Shown here: positions 27,544-40,880 of the stretch, in pieces
Layout: each line of letters starts with the position of its first letter
How positions within the stretch are numbered: position 1 is the stretch's first letter
Source of the DNA: Pelargonium tetragonum
Lineage: Eukaryota; Streptophyta; Magnoliopsida; Geraniales; Geraniaceae
Assembly (NCBI GenBank): GCA_036897445.1
Contig: JAYMTL010000053.1
Span: forward strand, 51,362 to 115,361
Reading direction: 5' to 3'
Length of the DNA: 64,000 nt
Program-made: the position numbers and the translations under genes
Notes under the pieces: generated by a model
The model's input: the letters and a program-made list of their open reading frames with translations, nothing else
What the model was told of the DNA's origin: nothing
Database searches by the model: none

Positions 27544-28141
27544 CTTAACTCAATACAATTCCGTGTGCAAGTTCTACTAACTTCCTGTCCTATCCGACAA
27601 GCTCTCTTGCAATCCACCCCTTCTCTTATCCTAGTGTCAGTTTCTCGTAATAGTTCTCTCTTATTCTCATAATACTAAAGCTCCAAAGCCTATCTTACTC
27701 GACCTCATTCTATCAGAAAATGCGTGCATCCTTTTTGCAAGATGCTGCCCAATTAACTCAAATACTTTCAGTTCCTTCCTAGCTTGCTTCCCTACCAATG
27801 AACAAAAGCTCTACTTTCTATTTACTAAAAATGGCTTCCGTTATTACCACAAACTAGGATTCTCTAAATAAAGAGTCGTTAACATTTAACAAAAAGAAGA
27901 GTTACTAGCTAAAGATTTGACAAAGAGGAAACTTTTAATCCTACCTAACCTGAAAAACAACACAACAAGAAGAGGAAAACCCTATCCTTTTGTAGACACA
28001 AGCTCTTCTTAACAAAGAAAATCCGAAATTCTTGTACTTGTTTTCTTAGTCTGTATCTTATTCATACCCTTTTAATAACTAGCTTAAGAGCTACAACTCC
28101 TTGGATTCTATTACTCTTAGTTAACTAAATACACTTACTCC

Positions 28142-28155
28142 AATTAGGAATTAGG
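28142..28155 (+). repeat. 7-bp tandem duplication
   Basis: AATTAGG occurs twice in a row without mismatch, followed by a third partial unit (AAT). Confidence 0.55.
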
Positions 28156-28330
28156 AATATAAGGGGTATAATACTAGTAAAACGACCACTCAACTGCTAA
28201 GGATCTACAAACCCTAAAATAAGTAAAAAGCAACTCCTTAGTCCCTCCGGATACACTTCACCAAATAAAGACACAAAACCCTAGCTTTTACTACCCCAGT
28301 TTCCAAGAATAATAAAGCAGAGATGTTACA

Positions 28331-30390
28331 TAACACGGGTCAATCCCAGCGCAGTGGTGAAGGGCTTAGGTCAAACAAAAGGTTTCGGGGACATATAAAG
28401 CAGAACTTCACATAGACATATATTATAAGTAACCCGGGAATGAAAATATATAAGTAAGTATAAGAAATTGAAACCCCTTGTACACCGAGTCCTTAACGTA
28501 CCCCTTAAAAATGAAAAACTAATAGAATTTAGAAAAGGGGTAGAAAAGCAAATATAAGCACACTTTGGAGCACAAATTCTTAAGGAGTGTACAATTTCTA
28601 TCCCTACCCTAGCCTTTTTAAAGGATGCCCCACAAAAAAGGACTCATACCCGAGATAGTTCAATATTTTTTAGATTCTTTACCAATTACCGAGTTCCGCA
28701 CTGACCCAGCGGCTCCCCTAAAGGCTTTCCCAGGATTTTTAAGGTAAGACGGTAATAAAAAGTACCCAACTACTCTGAATTCCTGAAGAACACTTATATA
28801 ATATACGGACAAGGCTACTGCCTTCTTCAAGAAAACTTGAATTTTAAAGGAATTGAAATCGCTTAGATAGGAAGAATTTTATAACACAAGATTATACATA
28901 TAGTAGGTTCTCTTGGATGAATGACAAAATAACCGAGCAGTAGAGCATTGTAATTTTGAAAGGAAATGCTAAGGGTTCCTGTTGTGTCGTCATAGTAAAA
29001 TGAGTCTATATTTCAAGGAAACCCTTATTTAATGCTTTGTCTCGTGGACGCGCTAGCTATGGGGAGTAAGAGAATTTCAAAGGCTAAAGGCAGGTTAAAA
29101 AAAGTATGATAGTACTAAAGGAAGAAACCCCCTTCTTCTTATTTACTTTTATTGTGAAACCAATACTAAGTCCATCCTCTTCTATTATATATCAACTTTA
29201 TTCAATTCCTAAAATGTATAATAGGTTGCGCAAACTCTAGCGCACGAAAAGGGCCCTTGGAAGGTTTTGCACTATCTAAATCCCTGCTTTGTATTAGAAT
29301 AATGGGTTAGGTTAATCAAAAAAGAATTTAGTTATACTTGTATTTCGCACTTGACTTACTATATAGATCTTGGTAAGTACGCTGTAAATATTAAAAATTT
29401 CTTAGGAATTCTTAAAAAAAAAAGAGTTATATGCAATAAAAATATCCTGGAACTGCTTATTTAATTCCTTGATTTGTAACTGCCTTTTATTTTAATGGAA
29501 TCCGTCTAAATTCTGAGTTACTTACTTAATAAAGTGTGCCGGGAATGCTTTTCGGTAAACCGAAGCTTTAGTTATAATATTTCCTAAATTTCTAGAGTCA
29601 AAATTACGCTTAGTAGTTTTAGTCGCAATCTAGGGGCAAAAGCGGGACATAGCTCTATATCTTGAAAAAAGAAACCCCTCGTCGTTTTCATTTTGAATTA
29701 TGTTACTTATCTATCTGTGCGGAAGACTTAATAATTAGTCAGAGCACCAACTAACTCCCTAACCAAATTAAGGGTTACCTACCCAGCTTACTTAAATTCC
29801 AAGAACTCGTGACAAATCCTGCGGAAACTTTAACTATATTTCCCTATAAAAGAAAGACTACTACTTGGAATAAAGCTCTAATTAATCCCAATGAACTGTG
29901 CTCTTTAACTTACTTTCGGCCCTTGTTTGCTTGCCGAACCCTGTTAAATAAAAGTGAAATAAGAAAGTTAACCGCCCCAGCAGCTATTAATGTCTAACCC
30001 GAACTAAAAGAAGAGGTGGTGGATACTCGTAATAAAAAGTAAGGGTTTTACTCTTGTTCTATTATCCGGGGACTTAGAATTCTAAAGAGAAAATTAACTT
30101 CTTTCTTCGAAAACACTTTTTCGTTTTCCTAATCTAGTCTATAAAAAAACATGGTTCTATTACGCGCGAGTTTTTAGGATCTAAAGCAAGGAAGGACTTA
30201 AGTTAGATTTTTTCATCCCAATTAAAACATAGTCAATATTGACTCAGTCAGAAATTCCTTTTTACCAGGGTATCCAAATGCAGATAAATGGAAGGTGACT
30301 TTAGCCCTTTTTACTAGGAGGGGTTGTGTAAGATCTAGGAGTCTTTTTAATTGTACTGTGTTCCTTTGTTTACAGAGTTATAAGACTCTG
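28331..30390. other. Type A spacer, no gene
   Basis: Palindrome-rich spacer with AAGGGCCCTT at 29249-29258. The CCTTGTACACCGAG word near 28478 recalls the small-subunit rRNA 3' region but is too short to support. The 62-codon frame at 29809-29997 is unassigned. Nothing else seen. Confidence 0.5.
30338..30352 (+). repeat. Dispersed repeat GGAGTC-T5-A, relative
   Basis: GGAGTCTTTTTAATT matches the first 12 bases of the copy at 48056. It lies at the edge of a type A spacer block. Confidence 0.35.
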
Positions 30391-32150
30391 CTAAAGCTAA
30401 AGTAATTCGTTTAGGTAAGAACATATCTAAAGTATATAGCTATAGGCAGTTTCCTTATCTTTCTGAGACAGTTTAAAGGAATTCCTAACGAAAAAGAGCA
30501 GAGTCTTAGGGGAAGGCTTAGGTACGAATAAGAAGGTATGGATAGGTAGAGGAAAAGGCTAAGACAGCTGTGAAGAGTAAGCAAACAGGTATTACGGGTA
30601 AGAGAGCAGCCGCAGAAGACTTATAACTAAAGAGACTCTAAAAACTCAGGAAAATCTAGCTATTAGGAGCTTGTGGAGAAGAGAATTCTTATAGTTTTAT
30701 ATTATATAAACTAAAAATATAGTCATAAGTCATAGAAAAAGGATAGTCGTATTATGATAGAATGGATATGCTTTTATAACCAGCAACCTCTTATTCTTTA
30801 AAATCCTACCTTTCTTCAGAAATAGATTTTGGATCTTGATAATACCTCTCTCGATAGTAACTATAGCTCTTATTACTCTGTAGTTTTTGGGCTATACCTG
30901 ACCTATGAGCCTTACCCTTGGTAGCTATACTTGTATTACTCTGTATTATCTCGATAACCTTACTTTGTATACTAACTCTGTATCAGCCTCTTCTGTAGCT
31001 TATTTGCTTTAATAACTAGTTAGAGCTAGAACTTTCTTAGTCTTTTGTAATAGTAATACTCTTCCTCTTCTAAAAAAAACTGACTTTTGAACCGAAAACA
31101 GAGCAGCTAGCATGTACCCGAGAGAAGTAAGTGTCTCTCACCTCCTTAATATTACAGCCCCTTTTTAGACTCGGGACTAAACAAAGAAGAATGACTATAA
31201 ACTTTAAGAATTCCTTGTGGAAAACCCCAAAGGCTAAGAAAGAGAAGAAAACAAGCTTTTTACTATACTTGTCCTTACTTTTAACCCTGTCTAGCTAAAC
31301 CTCTAAAAAAAGACCCGATAAGGAAAGATCCCCTTTAGAATTCTACACCCCCGAATAAAAAACTTTATAGACTGTACTTTATTCTACCTATTTAGTTATA
31401 AAGCCTCAAACACAAATAGAAAATGTCCACTCAAGTCTCCCCTTAACAAGTTAAGCCTTACCTAACTCTGAGAATGCTAATAGCAAGGGTTAAAGCGGAC
31501 TCTTATTTATTACTTCTTTACTTTTCAACTGTGTAGGTAAGCCCCACTCTTTACACCAAAATTTCTACAGGATTCTTTTTCAGGGAACACAAGACTAAGA
31601 CTGAAAACCTCTCTAAGCTACTAATGAGAAACTTAACTAAAAAGCTCTTGTATAAAAAAAAGTAAATAGACACTCTAAAGGAATAAGGTCGCCATCCTTT
31701 ATCCTTAATACTAAAAAGAAACCTTTTAATTCCCCCGACTTCCAAACAGGTTTTAGGACACTTATTGAAAGAAAAGACTCTGCAACAAAACAAATTCTTA
31801 AAAACTTTACCCGTTTACGATCTATATCTAGACTCTATACTTTACATTTTAAGTAAATGGTTTCGACAAACAAGGATGAATTTGAAAAGGCTAAAGTTAC
31901 TGTCCAATTTTCCTTTTTTCATTAGTTTAGATATCCTGTAGGGTCTGGGTATCCGAGGCTCTTTGAAATCCTTTAGTAGTATAAGTCTCAAAGTCTTCTT
32001 ATCTGTATTAGTATCCCTATCTTTCTTAGTTAGATTTTTAGACATAGTAGTCCTATAGATAGTATATGCATGACCCATCTGCCCTAGACTTTATTCTTTA
32101 TTATACCTGTTGGCTTACTTGCTTTAGGAGCTATACCTAGGCCAATACCT
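30391..32150. other. Type B spacer with internal repeats
   Basis: Purine-rich at its left and pyrimidine-rich from about 30840. It carries a local duplication: TATTACTCTGTA at 30871-30882 and again at 30934-30945, with CTCGATA words at the outer edges. The 15-mer GTAACTATAGCTCTT near 30857 recurs near 59878, linking this stretch to the far-right repeat region. Two minus-strand frames of 80 and 78 codons (31551-31793, 31842-32078) are lysine-rich and have no recognisable domain. Confidence 0.4.
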
Positions 32151-35100
32151 TGTTGCTGAAGCGGCGGGAAGAGCACAAGCAGTAGGAGAGCAACATTGGA
32201 GTAAGAGCTTGATTTTAGGAGCAAAAATGGGGTGGAAAGATTACTTATTTTCATTTTTATGTATGCTACCTCATTTCCTTCCTTAGAGGAGCCGCTCTAG
32301 CATTCCTTTGTCAATTTGAAATATATATAAAACTTTACTTAACCAACTGAAGTGCTCTGGTTATCGAGAGAGCAAGTCCTCTTTAAATTTGAAAAATCGT
32401 AGTGTAGTGCAAGCAGCTTTTTTGTAATCGAAATCCCGGATCTATTTGATTTTTATTTAAGGTATCCCAAATTAAGTGTCCTAAATTAGGTGAAATAAAA
32501 TTTTAGTTACTTTGTGCTTCTAGTAGTCTGTTTTTTTTTTAACAAATCTTTAGGATAGTTTAAAAATCCCGTTTATCTTATCAAGGAATATTCATGAGAG
32601 AATAAAACCCATTAAAAGAAAGTTTTTTCTTACCATTAGTAGATTAATTAGAAAGGGTTCTGCTAAGGCATTTCTCAAGGTTCTGAAAGAAAAGAGATAT
32701 AGACTAGCAAATATTTACTAAAGAAAACTAAAGGAGAACAAGTTACAATTTCTAGAATTTAAAAGACTATTTACTTGTCTAATAATTATAGTAGAGCAAA
32801 AAAGCGCCTGAAAAGGACCCTGCCAAGTGGTTAAAACAATAAAAATGAGTTGGGATACCCGGGTCAGTGAATAATATGTACAAGCAGTTGCATGTTTTTA
32901 TAGTAGAAAACTTGGGGTTAAGAATTTATAATTGCAAAGGATCTTTAAAAGCAAGACGTTGATATGGAATGACTACCCCTGTCAAATTACTCAATGCTAG
33001 GTAATGCAATTAAGGTACAAAAAGTGTTAGTTCCCCGATACAAAAGGGGGCAACCCCTCTGAAAGCGGATTACCTTACTGAGGTTACATATAGGATAGGA
33101 AACTTTTAATTAACCCACAACTAAACAAGTTTTGTATTTGTATAATGCCACAAATAACAAAAAGAAGTTGGTAAAAACTCATGTAGCGGGGCCTTTATAA
33201 CAAAAGGGTATACAATTGAAAAAAGAGTTTCAAGATTGTTGGGATAGCAAAAGGAAAGACTAAGAAATACAGCCTAGAGACAGTAACGGAAAGGGCGGGG
33301 ACCTACGTAAATCTAGTATTAACTACATAAGTACCCGAAAAGTTTAGGCTTTTCTTTGAAAGCAGTACCTTTCAGGGGTAATACTTAACCAGATAGAGAA
33401 TTTTTTTTAATTAAAGTAGGATATTCCGTCGGGACAGTTTTCAGTTTCCTAATGTTGTAGATTAATTACTGCGCAGTGAAAGTGCTATCACATAACGAGG
33501 GGGTTTTATGCCCTTTTGAAAAGTTTGAAGCCTACAAATTTCTTTATGAGCTTAATCTAATGCTTGAACTCGAATTTAGGAGAAAGGCTTTATCGAACGG
33601 GAACTGATGATAGTTACTCTTTTTTAAGGAGAGTTTTTATTTTAGTAAATCCTCAAATCTACTCTATCTAAGCGATTCCTTTTTGGTTTTAGACTTATTT
33701 AAACTACGAATCCCTTTAGATTAGATCTAAATTTGGTACTTCTACATAGCGCAAAGCAGAACCAAGACCAGCCACATTTTTGTAAAAATTTTTACGCGTC
33801 CTTTATTAGTTTATGTGCTAACTGTAGCCCTACCTAATATTGTTTGTAGTGACTAATACCTAGTTAAGTATATAGTACGGGGCTGGCAATTTTTTGTTTA
33901 TTATGCCTTGCCAACTAAATTTTTGTTAAATCTTTAGAGATTACTCTTGTTTTGTTTGGTGGAATAACCTATGATTTTGAATAGGGTTAAGGTAGAACCT
34001 CTTTCTTAAATATAAAAAAGACTTTATAAGATTTCCATTAGGATAAAAAGCGTCATAGTTAAGCTTCAAAAAAAAAATGAAAGGTCTAAATATAAAGAAA
34101 TTTACAAAAAGTATAGACAATAACAAAAAAGTTACCGGTACCCTATACAGAAGTCAATAATTATCTATTAGCATCCACAGCAAGGTCTGTATCCTTCCTC
34201 TCGGCTTTCTTTATTCCGAATAAGGGTTTAGCCTCTTTAATTCTTATTGGGTTCCTTGTTTTTTGTTAGGGATAAAAAGTGAAACAAGAGCTAGTACTGG
34301 ATTCATATAAACTTTCTATTTGTAACTCAAAGGGCTGCAAAGGCAATCGCGATTTGGGGAAGATCTACTCGCTTAAACAGGAACCCTAAAGGACTTTCAA
34401 AGTCTGGTATTAAACTTGCTGGATATGCTTTTATTCAAAAGAATTAAAAGAAAAAGGGGGTGCCTTCCACCCGCAAAAAGTAAACTTTCTCAGGCGAAGA
34501 AACGATAGTTAGTCTATATAATGGGTTACGTATAAAGGGCAAGGGTAGCGTAATATTTAAGAGTTCTTTGTCGAAAGCTTAGTGAGCATAAAACCCTTGT
34601 TGGTCACAGTAAAAGCACAAAAGGAGTAATTAAATCAAGCCGCAAGGTTTGCCCGTTTTGGCAGGTAACTTATTTATACGACTTTGAATATTTCCTGAAG
34701 ACAAGCTGTACAAGTACTCTTCCTTACCCCTTTATTAGTTCTGAACTGAGAGGCTTGAGATTACTTTTTTCTAGTCTATAATTTAGAGTCCTTTTTATAT
34801 AAAATAAAAGAGTAACAGGTTTTTCTAAGCCCTTACTTAGGCTAACCATCTCCGGATAAACCACGAATTTCCGCGATCAAATTAAAGCCTCCCACACAAC
34901 AAAAATTTACAAGATATTATACAAAGTAAGATAGATGCATAAGCCAAAGCTATAGTTTTTCCTAATATAAAATTCGGGGCTTTATATACCCTGTTAAAGC
35001 AGAAAGATTTTTTTCCAGAAGAGCAGGAACTTCGCTAAATCAATTCTAGTATCTAGAGGGCTCGCGAATTCTAATAAGAAAAAAGGTATCTCAACCTCAA

Positions 35101-36595
35101 CTCTGCCGAGTAAACAGAACTCTTTTGACTATGCAATACAGGTGACTCGTTAATTTTTATTAGCTTGCCCCTTTACTTTAATTCTTGTTTTTTATCTGCA
35201 ACGTTATAATTTAGTTCAAAACTAGATACAGCTCTTCCTAAGCCCGGGATTTTGGCTGCGCCTCTTTTTGGAGAAGTTTAAACTGGACTTTTGTAAGGAA
35301 GGGAAATACCCCTTGTGAGAGCTGTCGTCATAAAGTTTTTAAAACGAAGGAATTCTTCAGACCCCTTAAAAATCGTACACAGGACTCTATGAATTCGTGT
35401 TTTAGCTCTTGTAAAAGGCCCTGGAATGGAGTTACCTATTGTGATTTACTTGCCCTGCTTTCTTTTAATTATTGGAAACCAAAAAGCCGACCTTAAGAAA
35501 TAGACTGACTAAGTATAAAATAAGGGTACTCTATACACTCTTATACCCTATGAATCGGGATTCTACAATATACCAAAAGAGAGAGCAGTATAAGGGAAAA
35601 AAGATTTTCGTTGGCTAGAACAAGATAGGAAAACCTTTATGTAAATTGAGGCTCAAGCAATATCTCGTACATTTTACTTAAAAGAGTTGGATATTCGGGG
35701 GCTTAGCAGAGATTTAGGAATATAAGCTAATAAAGGACTGAGGCGATATTGTTAGGTTAAGCTTGAGCGGGATTTCCCGGGTGCACCTTTCTTAATGCGG
35801 GTTCTCTTTTGTAGAGGTAGGTTGTACGTGTAATGGCTTTTCCTTTATTAAAAGAAAAAACCTCTTTTAGTGTAAGGGCTTCGCACCTTTTGGCATTCAG
35901 CAAAATAAAGTACACTTTAATTAATAGTCGAGCAGAGTCCTCACCCATACCTATCCCCAAGCAGTCTGCACCTGTATATCTGCAATATAAAACAAGATTC
36001 ATTTTATATAAGTGTCGCTGGTTAATCCAGTTTTATGGTACAAATTAAAGGGTTTACTCCGGAAAACCTAATTAATATCTCAACTTTTACTCAGGCAGGA
36101 TAAAGGTAATTCTTACTACAATACAGGGTTTTGCTATATTATGGCTTATCTTTCTCTACGGAAATCGAGTTCTATATGGGGACTTTGAGTTCAGGCCTTG
36201 AACCAATGAGTTGCTTCGCTCATATTCTATTTATTACTGTAGGGGGATCCTTTATTATATTTATTTCGCATAATTAAAGTAATTGCTTGTTATTGTAGAG
36301 GACAAAGCGTTTAGTCGGGCTCTTGCTTGTCCAAGTTTTTAAAATCTTTAAAGGATTCCTAAGCAAACAAGTGTGCAAACCCCTTTTTGAAACACCCGTG
36401 TTTTTTAGGGTTACTAGAACTGCTGATGAGTAAAAGTTTTTGTGGAGACGGGTCTTAACTTACCAAAGCGACCTTTTTCTACCTACAGTGTCCTAATTAA
36501 TCAGATTCTAAATTCAACATAGAGAAAAGACCTTGAATAAAAAATCATCCTTTAAAATAAAGAATACCTTTATCTTGAATAGGCGAAAGTTCTTC
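32151..36595. other. Type A spacer, no gene
   Basis: Spacer with ACCCGGGT at 32857 and CCCGGG at 35234 and 35775. Overlapping frames on opposite strands at 35757-36002 (minus, 81 codons) and 35833-36048 (plus, 71 codons) have no family resemblance. They matter only as the edge of the stop-poor patch discussed with the 175-codon frame. A D-arm-like palindromic word on the minus strand near 32340-32360 lacks the rest of a tRNA. Confidence 0.5.
34785..34800 (+). repeat. Dispersed repeat AGAGTCC-T5-A, relative
   Basis: AGAGTCCTTTTTATAT differs at its first base from the GGAGTCC copies. Related AGAGTC words before T-rich DNA occur near 14393 and 18004. Confidence 0.35.
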
Positions 36596-37123
36596 CTAGC
36601 CCCGTTTGTTAAAGGGCCCCGAAAGGTATACAATAAGTTCAAATACTACTAAATTAGAGGAAAATTCTCTGGGGATTTTAGTAAGTAAAGACTCATATAC
36701 AAAAAAACTATTACCTAGGAAACGCAAAAAAGCTAAACTTTTCCAGAATATATTTATGGTATTATTTAACTCACGTTTAAGATACAAATTAAGAGCCCGT
36801 GTATTATACATATAATATATGCCACTGGACGACAAAGTTTTATAGGACACCCAGAATTCAAAAAGGATAAGGACTCTCGAAGAAGGACGCCTAGGAAATA
36901 AACGAATTTCATTAGTGTAATATAATAAGTACACTGCTATCTTTGTGTAAGTTTCACTAGCATATTCTTGTACTAAATTGTCTTTTCGAGTCATAAAAAA
37001 GCAGACTCGGCCTACCCCTTTTTTAGTTTCGGGAAAAGGAGCATACTTCTTTCTTAACTTGGTTTTAGGATTCTTTTGTATATTGTATTGAAGGCTTATA
37101 AAGCTGTTTTGAAAGCTCATCAA
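36596..37123 (-). other. Unassigned 175-codon open frame
   Basis: By far the longest open frame in the window. The predicted protein opens MMSFQNSFISL, then has a lysine/arginine-rich stretch (residues about 17-50), aromatic-hydrophobic patches (IAVYLLYY, VLILFEFWV, NLVVFELIVYL) and the C-terminus SGPFNKRG. I see no signal peptide, no clear membrane helix and no catalytic motif. It resembles no family I know, including homing endonucleases, maturases, polymerases and respiratory-chain subunits. Simple base-composition reasoning predicts a longest chance frame of roughly 110-130 codons here, so it is a mild outlier. The opposite strand is also open over 36606-36815. It may be a decayed gene, a young lineage-specific gene, or chance. 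Confidence 0.2.
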
Positions 37124-40100
37124 GATTCCTTGTACCCAAACTAATAAGACACGCGCTCAATCACAGTAAATAAAAAAGGAGACTTATCTTATTTGCTTTG
37201 CGAATCCCAATACTCTTAAAAATGACTAAAAGTTTTTTTGAAACGTTGGAAAAGGCCTGGTAAAATTAAGAAGGGGAGAATCGTACATTATAAGACATTA
37301 AAAAAGGGTTTCCCTAATTAAAAAGTGTATTGCATTAGTATCTCGGTAATTAGGTAATAGGGAGTATCTGCTTTAGATTCCTCAAAAAGGGATCGCCTAG
37401 TAAAGCTCCTCGATTTTTAACACAAGTTAGATACCCCTTTTTTTAGTTACTACACTTTATCAAAAATTATATCCTAAGATTCTTAAATCTAAGAATTCTT
37501 CAGCCCTTTCGGCTTTACTATGTTATACTTATTTATACACTTCTAAGTAAGTTAAGTAAATTTTCTCATTCTTTTGTAGTAGGGAAGCTCGTGTTTTTAT
37601 CGCTAATAGGACCCCTTTCTTTTTATGGCTTATAAGACTTTTCTTACTAATGTGCAATATTGCTTATCCCCAAAAGCTTTCGAAATAAGGGACCCCGCAG
37701 CTACACAAATACAAAATCAAGCTTTTCTAAAAAAAATAGCCGGAGCATGCCTCTTGCAAAATACCCTATATCTATACGAAAACTCTTGTAAAAAGCGGGA
37801 AATTCAAGTACTTCCCGTAAGAAGCTTTCTACTTACATCTAGAAATTTTTAAGATTCTGAAGTTAAATAAGTTTGGCTTGATGAAGATAATATAATAGGG
37901 GCCGGGGTATCCCAATACTATAAAAAAAGATTAAAAACTACAACTTCTCCCTTAAACAACAAAGTTTTAAAGATTCTCTAATCTCAGTATACCCAAGGAA
38001 AACTCTAATGAAATTTTAATTAGGGTTCCTTTTTTTAGAAGCCCTGCGTTAATTTATTCTCTTCCTTGTATTTTCTTTTCTAGTGTCTAACGAACTGAGT
38101 AAAAGTAAAAAAAGCTTCCGCCTCCCTATTCCATTCCTAAGTTACCCCCTTAAAATTGCAAATACTACTTGTAGAATCTACAAAAAGGGTGCACATTAAG
38201 AGAAAGAAAACTTATATATGCTCTAGAGTTTTCAAGTGTCCTGTGATACTCAACTCCTCTTTGGGACAAAGAAATTCTAAATAGTAGAAGACTCCTATCT
38301 AGTTTAACTCTTATTTCATTTTGTTTTACCACAGCCCAATTAGGACCTGTTCAAATACCTGGAAAATCTTACTACAGGTACCTGAAATTAAGTTCTAACT
38401 TATACTTTGGGTAGGCATTTAGCATGCAATTTCATAAACAAAAAGTACTCGGCAATTGCCCAATAAAGTTTAGATTAGAAGCTCAAAGTGTATTTCGATA
38501 AAAAGGTCCTCGCAAAGCCAGAACACTCTTTAGTTAGAGCAGGTACTGCCACAAAATGGGTTCGCTATGCCTAAATAGTAGTCAAAATGAAGTCTACAAG
38601 AAGAGGGGGTAGGGTAGAAAGAGACGCAGTTACTTATTATTTTGAGAGTATCCCACCCGCGTAGGTTGGGGCAGAAACTTTAGCATAGTACTATAAATTT
38701 TCACTTTCCAAGCCTTTGGTTAACCCGCTCTAATTACTAAAGTATAGAATCAGTATCTCTTTAATTAATTAAATTAAACAGGCCACTGGAGACATTTCTA
38801 TAATACTTGACTACTTATATAAAAGGAGAGTTCTAGAAGATTCTAAAAAAGTAAGGAAGCTTTCTAATAGGTAGGAAAGATTTTCTTTAAATCACTTAGA
38901 TAAGGATACGATACTAGGGGCTTTTAACTTTACATAAATAAGGGGTTACCGGGTACACGTAACCCTGCGGGGCTTAGTCAATTATATTCCGGATAAAGCC
39001 CTTTTAGTAGGGGGTTTACTTATTAGAAAATTCTCCCTTAGTAGAAGCTTCAGTCAAAACACAAGACGGCACATGTCTTTGAAAAAATCTAGGCTTTAAA
39101 TCTAACAGCACGTACTTATACAAGATAGTACTTGGTGGCAAAGATATAGAGTACTTATTATGACCCAACCAAAAGGACGACCTAGTACAATTACTTTTAC
39201 TAAATTCTCTTGTCGTGAATGAGTGCTATAAAAAGAAAAAGGAATTCCCGCTTGATAAAGTTTTTAGTAGACGTTTATAGATAATTATAAGAAAAAAGAA
39301 CCTAACCTAGTAGGTAGAGTTATAATATAAAAAGCTTGGCCTTTCACAGTATATAAGTCTTACTCTTAGGCATCCAAAGTTGGGTCCTTCTAATCTGGTC
39401 TGGCTTTTGGGATTTTTTTACAAGGAAAAGTATGCCCTTATCTTTCTTCATAAGTTATCGGGGTGTCTAAAGAGTCTTAGTCTGCGTGCAGTCCAAATTA
39501 CCTAGTATGAGGATAGATAAGTGCTTTTTCTAAGGGTTTTCAGTTTCGTCTTTCTTTTTTTTAATTATAGGAGAACGAGTTCTCTACTTTTTAGGGAAGG
39601 TTTTTCGTTGAAAAGAGGATAGCTTTTGTGGAGTTGAGGAGTATAGCCTACCCTCTTATATATAAGTTGAAAATTGCTTTATATATTTAGTTACTACCTA
39701 CTAAAATTTATAATAGAAATTCGCAGCAGCAATGAAAATTGAGAGGAAAACTCTAATAATATTTACAAGGGAATCCAGTAGGGTTTCCGTATAACTCGTT
39801 AGAAAATTTGGAAGAGGGCTTTACGTTCAAAGAGTTTAGACCAAAGTAGAGAGTTAGCCCTTTTTTTAATTATTCTGTTGTTATCCTTTATGTATAAAAA
39901 GAGTTTCCTTTTATACGATATATAATGAATGCCTTATTCCTGCTTCCCTTATAGGCCTGGATACCGAAAAGAGTTGCGGTCTATTTAATAGGTTCTCCCC
40001 CTTCTACCACAGCAAGTATTTCATTCTTATTAAAAGGTAATAAATCAAATAAAGCAAAAGTTATAGCTTTTTTTACTTTATGCATATAGGTCTATCTCGG

Positions 40101-40880
40101 GACTAGGAATTCCTTGTTGCTTTCCTTTAGTAACGGGTGTCTTCTTAATCCCCGCGGATCTTTATTTCGAGTAATATTAAGTTGTCTAAATTTTCTAAAA
40201 AGGTATTAAAAATCTTAAGTTTTCCGAGGCAGTGTCCCGTTTAAAGCTAGGTTTTTGGTTTATATTAACCTATAGTAGGTCTAGGAGATCCCCTTTCGCT
40301 ATTAAAGTATTCATTACTTAGACAAACCCGTAATCTACTGAGTAAGTTATACCCCTCTATTTTATTTAGATACAAGATAGTATCCTATAATTAATAGCAA
40401 CACTATACGTTTAGAAAAAAAGGTTTGGGAGAATCTTTTTGTTTTAAAAGTTATTTAATTCTTTGTCTTACCTTCAAGTCAACATAAGTACACCTTGTAG
40501 TACTAGGTTTCCGGGGTGCACGCCTAAGTAAGCCCTCTTAAATGGAAAAAGACTTGTCATTAAGCTGTACCTCGGAAGGTTTTTATACTATATCTTTGTA
40601 TTTAACAGAGCTATCTGCCAAATACGGGTATGCAAGAAATACCAAAATCAATAAAGTAAATTGTAAGATTCTTTCGTTCTTCTACATAAGGGCCTTAGGC
40701 TAAAAGAAAGTCTATTCCCAGCTATATATATAAAAGAATTTCTAACTAAGAAAAAATTCCGATTAATAAGTAAAACTAGGAGTTCCCTTTGGGACGTATT
40801 CCTCTAAAAGGATTTTACTCTAATGAGTCCTCTAGTAAAAGCAGCCTATAAAAAGGAAGACCTCGGGTAAAATGACTTAC
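37124..40880. other. Type A spacer, no gene
   Basis: Spacer with frequent T-run switches. A plus-strand frame of 75 codons (37625-37852) extends the open-frame-rich patch that begins near 35.75 kb but has no domain. The word GTTAGATACCCC at 37426 is discussed in the findings. Nothing else is supported. Confidence 0.5.

Larger units (their letters stand above)
27401..28330. other. C-rich, GC-richer island
   Basis: The plus strand is pyrimidine-rich, and local G+C rises to about 40-53% in 27481-27600, against roughly one third elsewhere. It contains nested inverted repeats: GTATTGA (27468-27474) with TCAATAC (27550-27556) enclosing GCAAGCG (27520-27526) with CGCTTGC (27538-27544). A GCATC/GATGC pair lies near 27727-27746. 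No open frame longer than 60 codons is present on either strand. It could be a decayed structured-RNA gene or inserted foreign DNA; I recognise neither. Confidence 0.45.

Noticed and set aside
32338-32375. Minus-strand D-arm-like ACTTCAGTTGGTTAAGT
   Set aside because: The D-stem pairs, but no anticodon arm, T-arm or acceptor completes it.
36181-36215. Minus-strand ACTCATTGGTTCAA, close to the mitochondrial tRNA-Met T-arm
   Set aside because: The 3' side of the stem is absent (GGCC follows) and no tRNA body is present.
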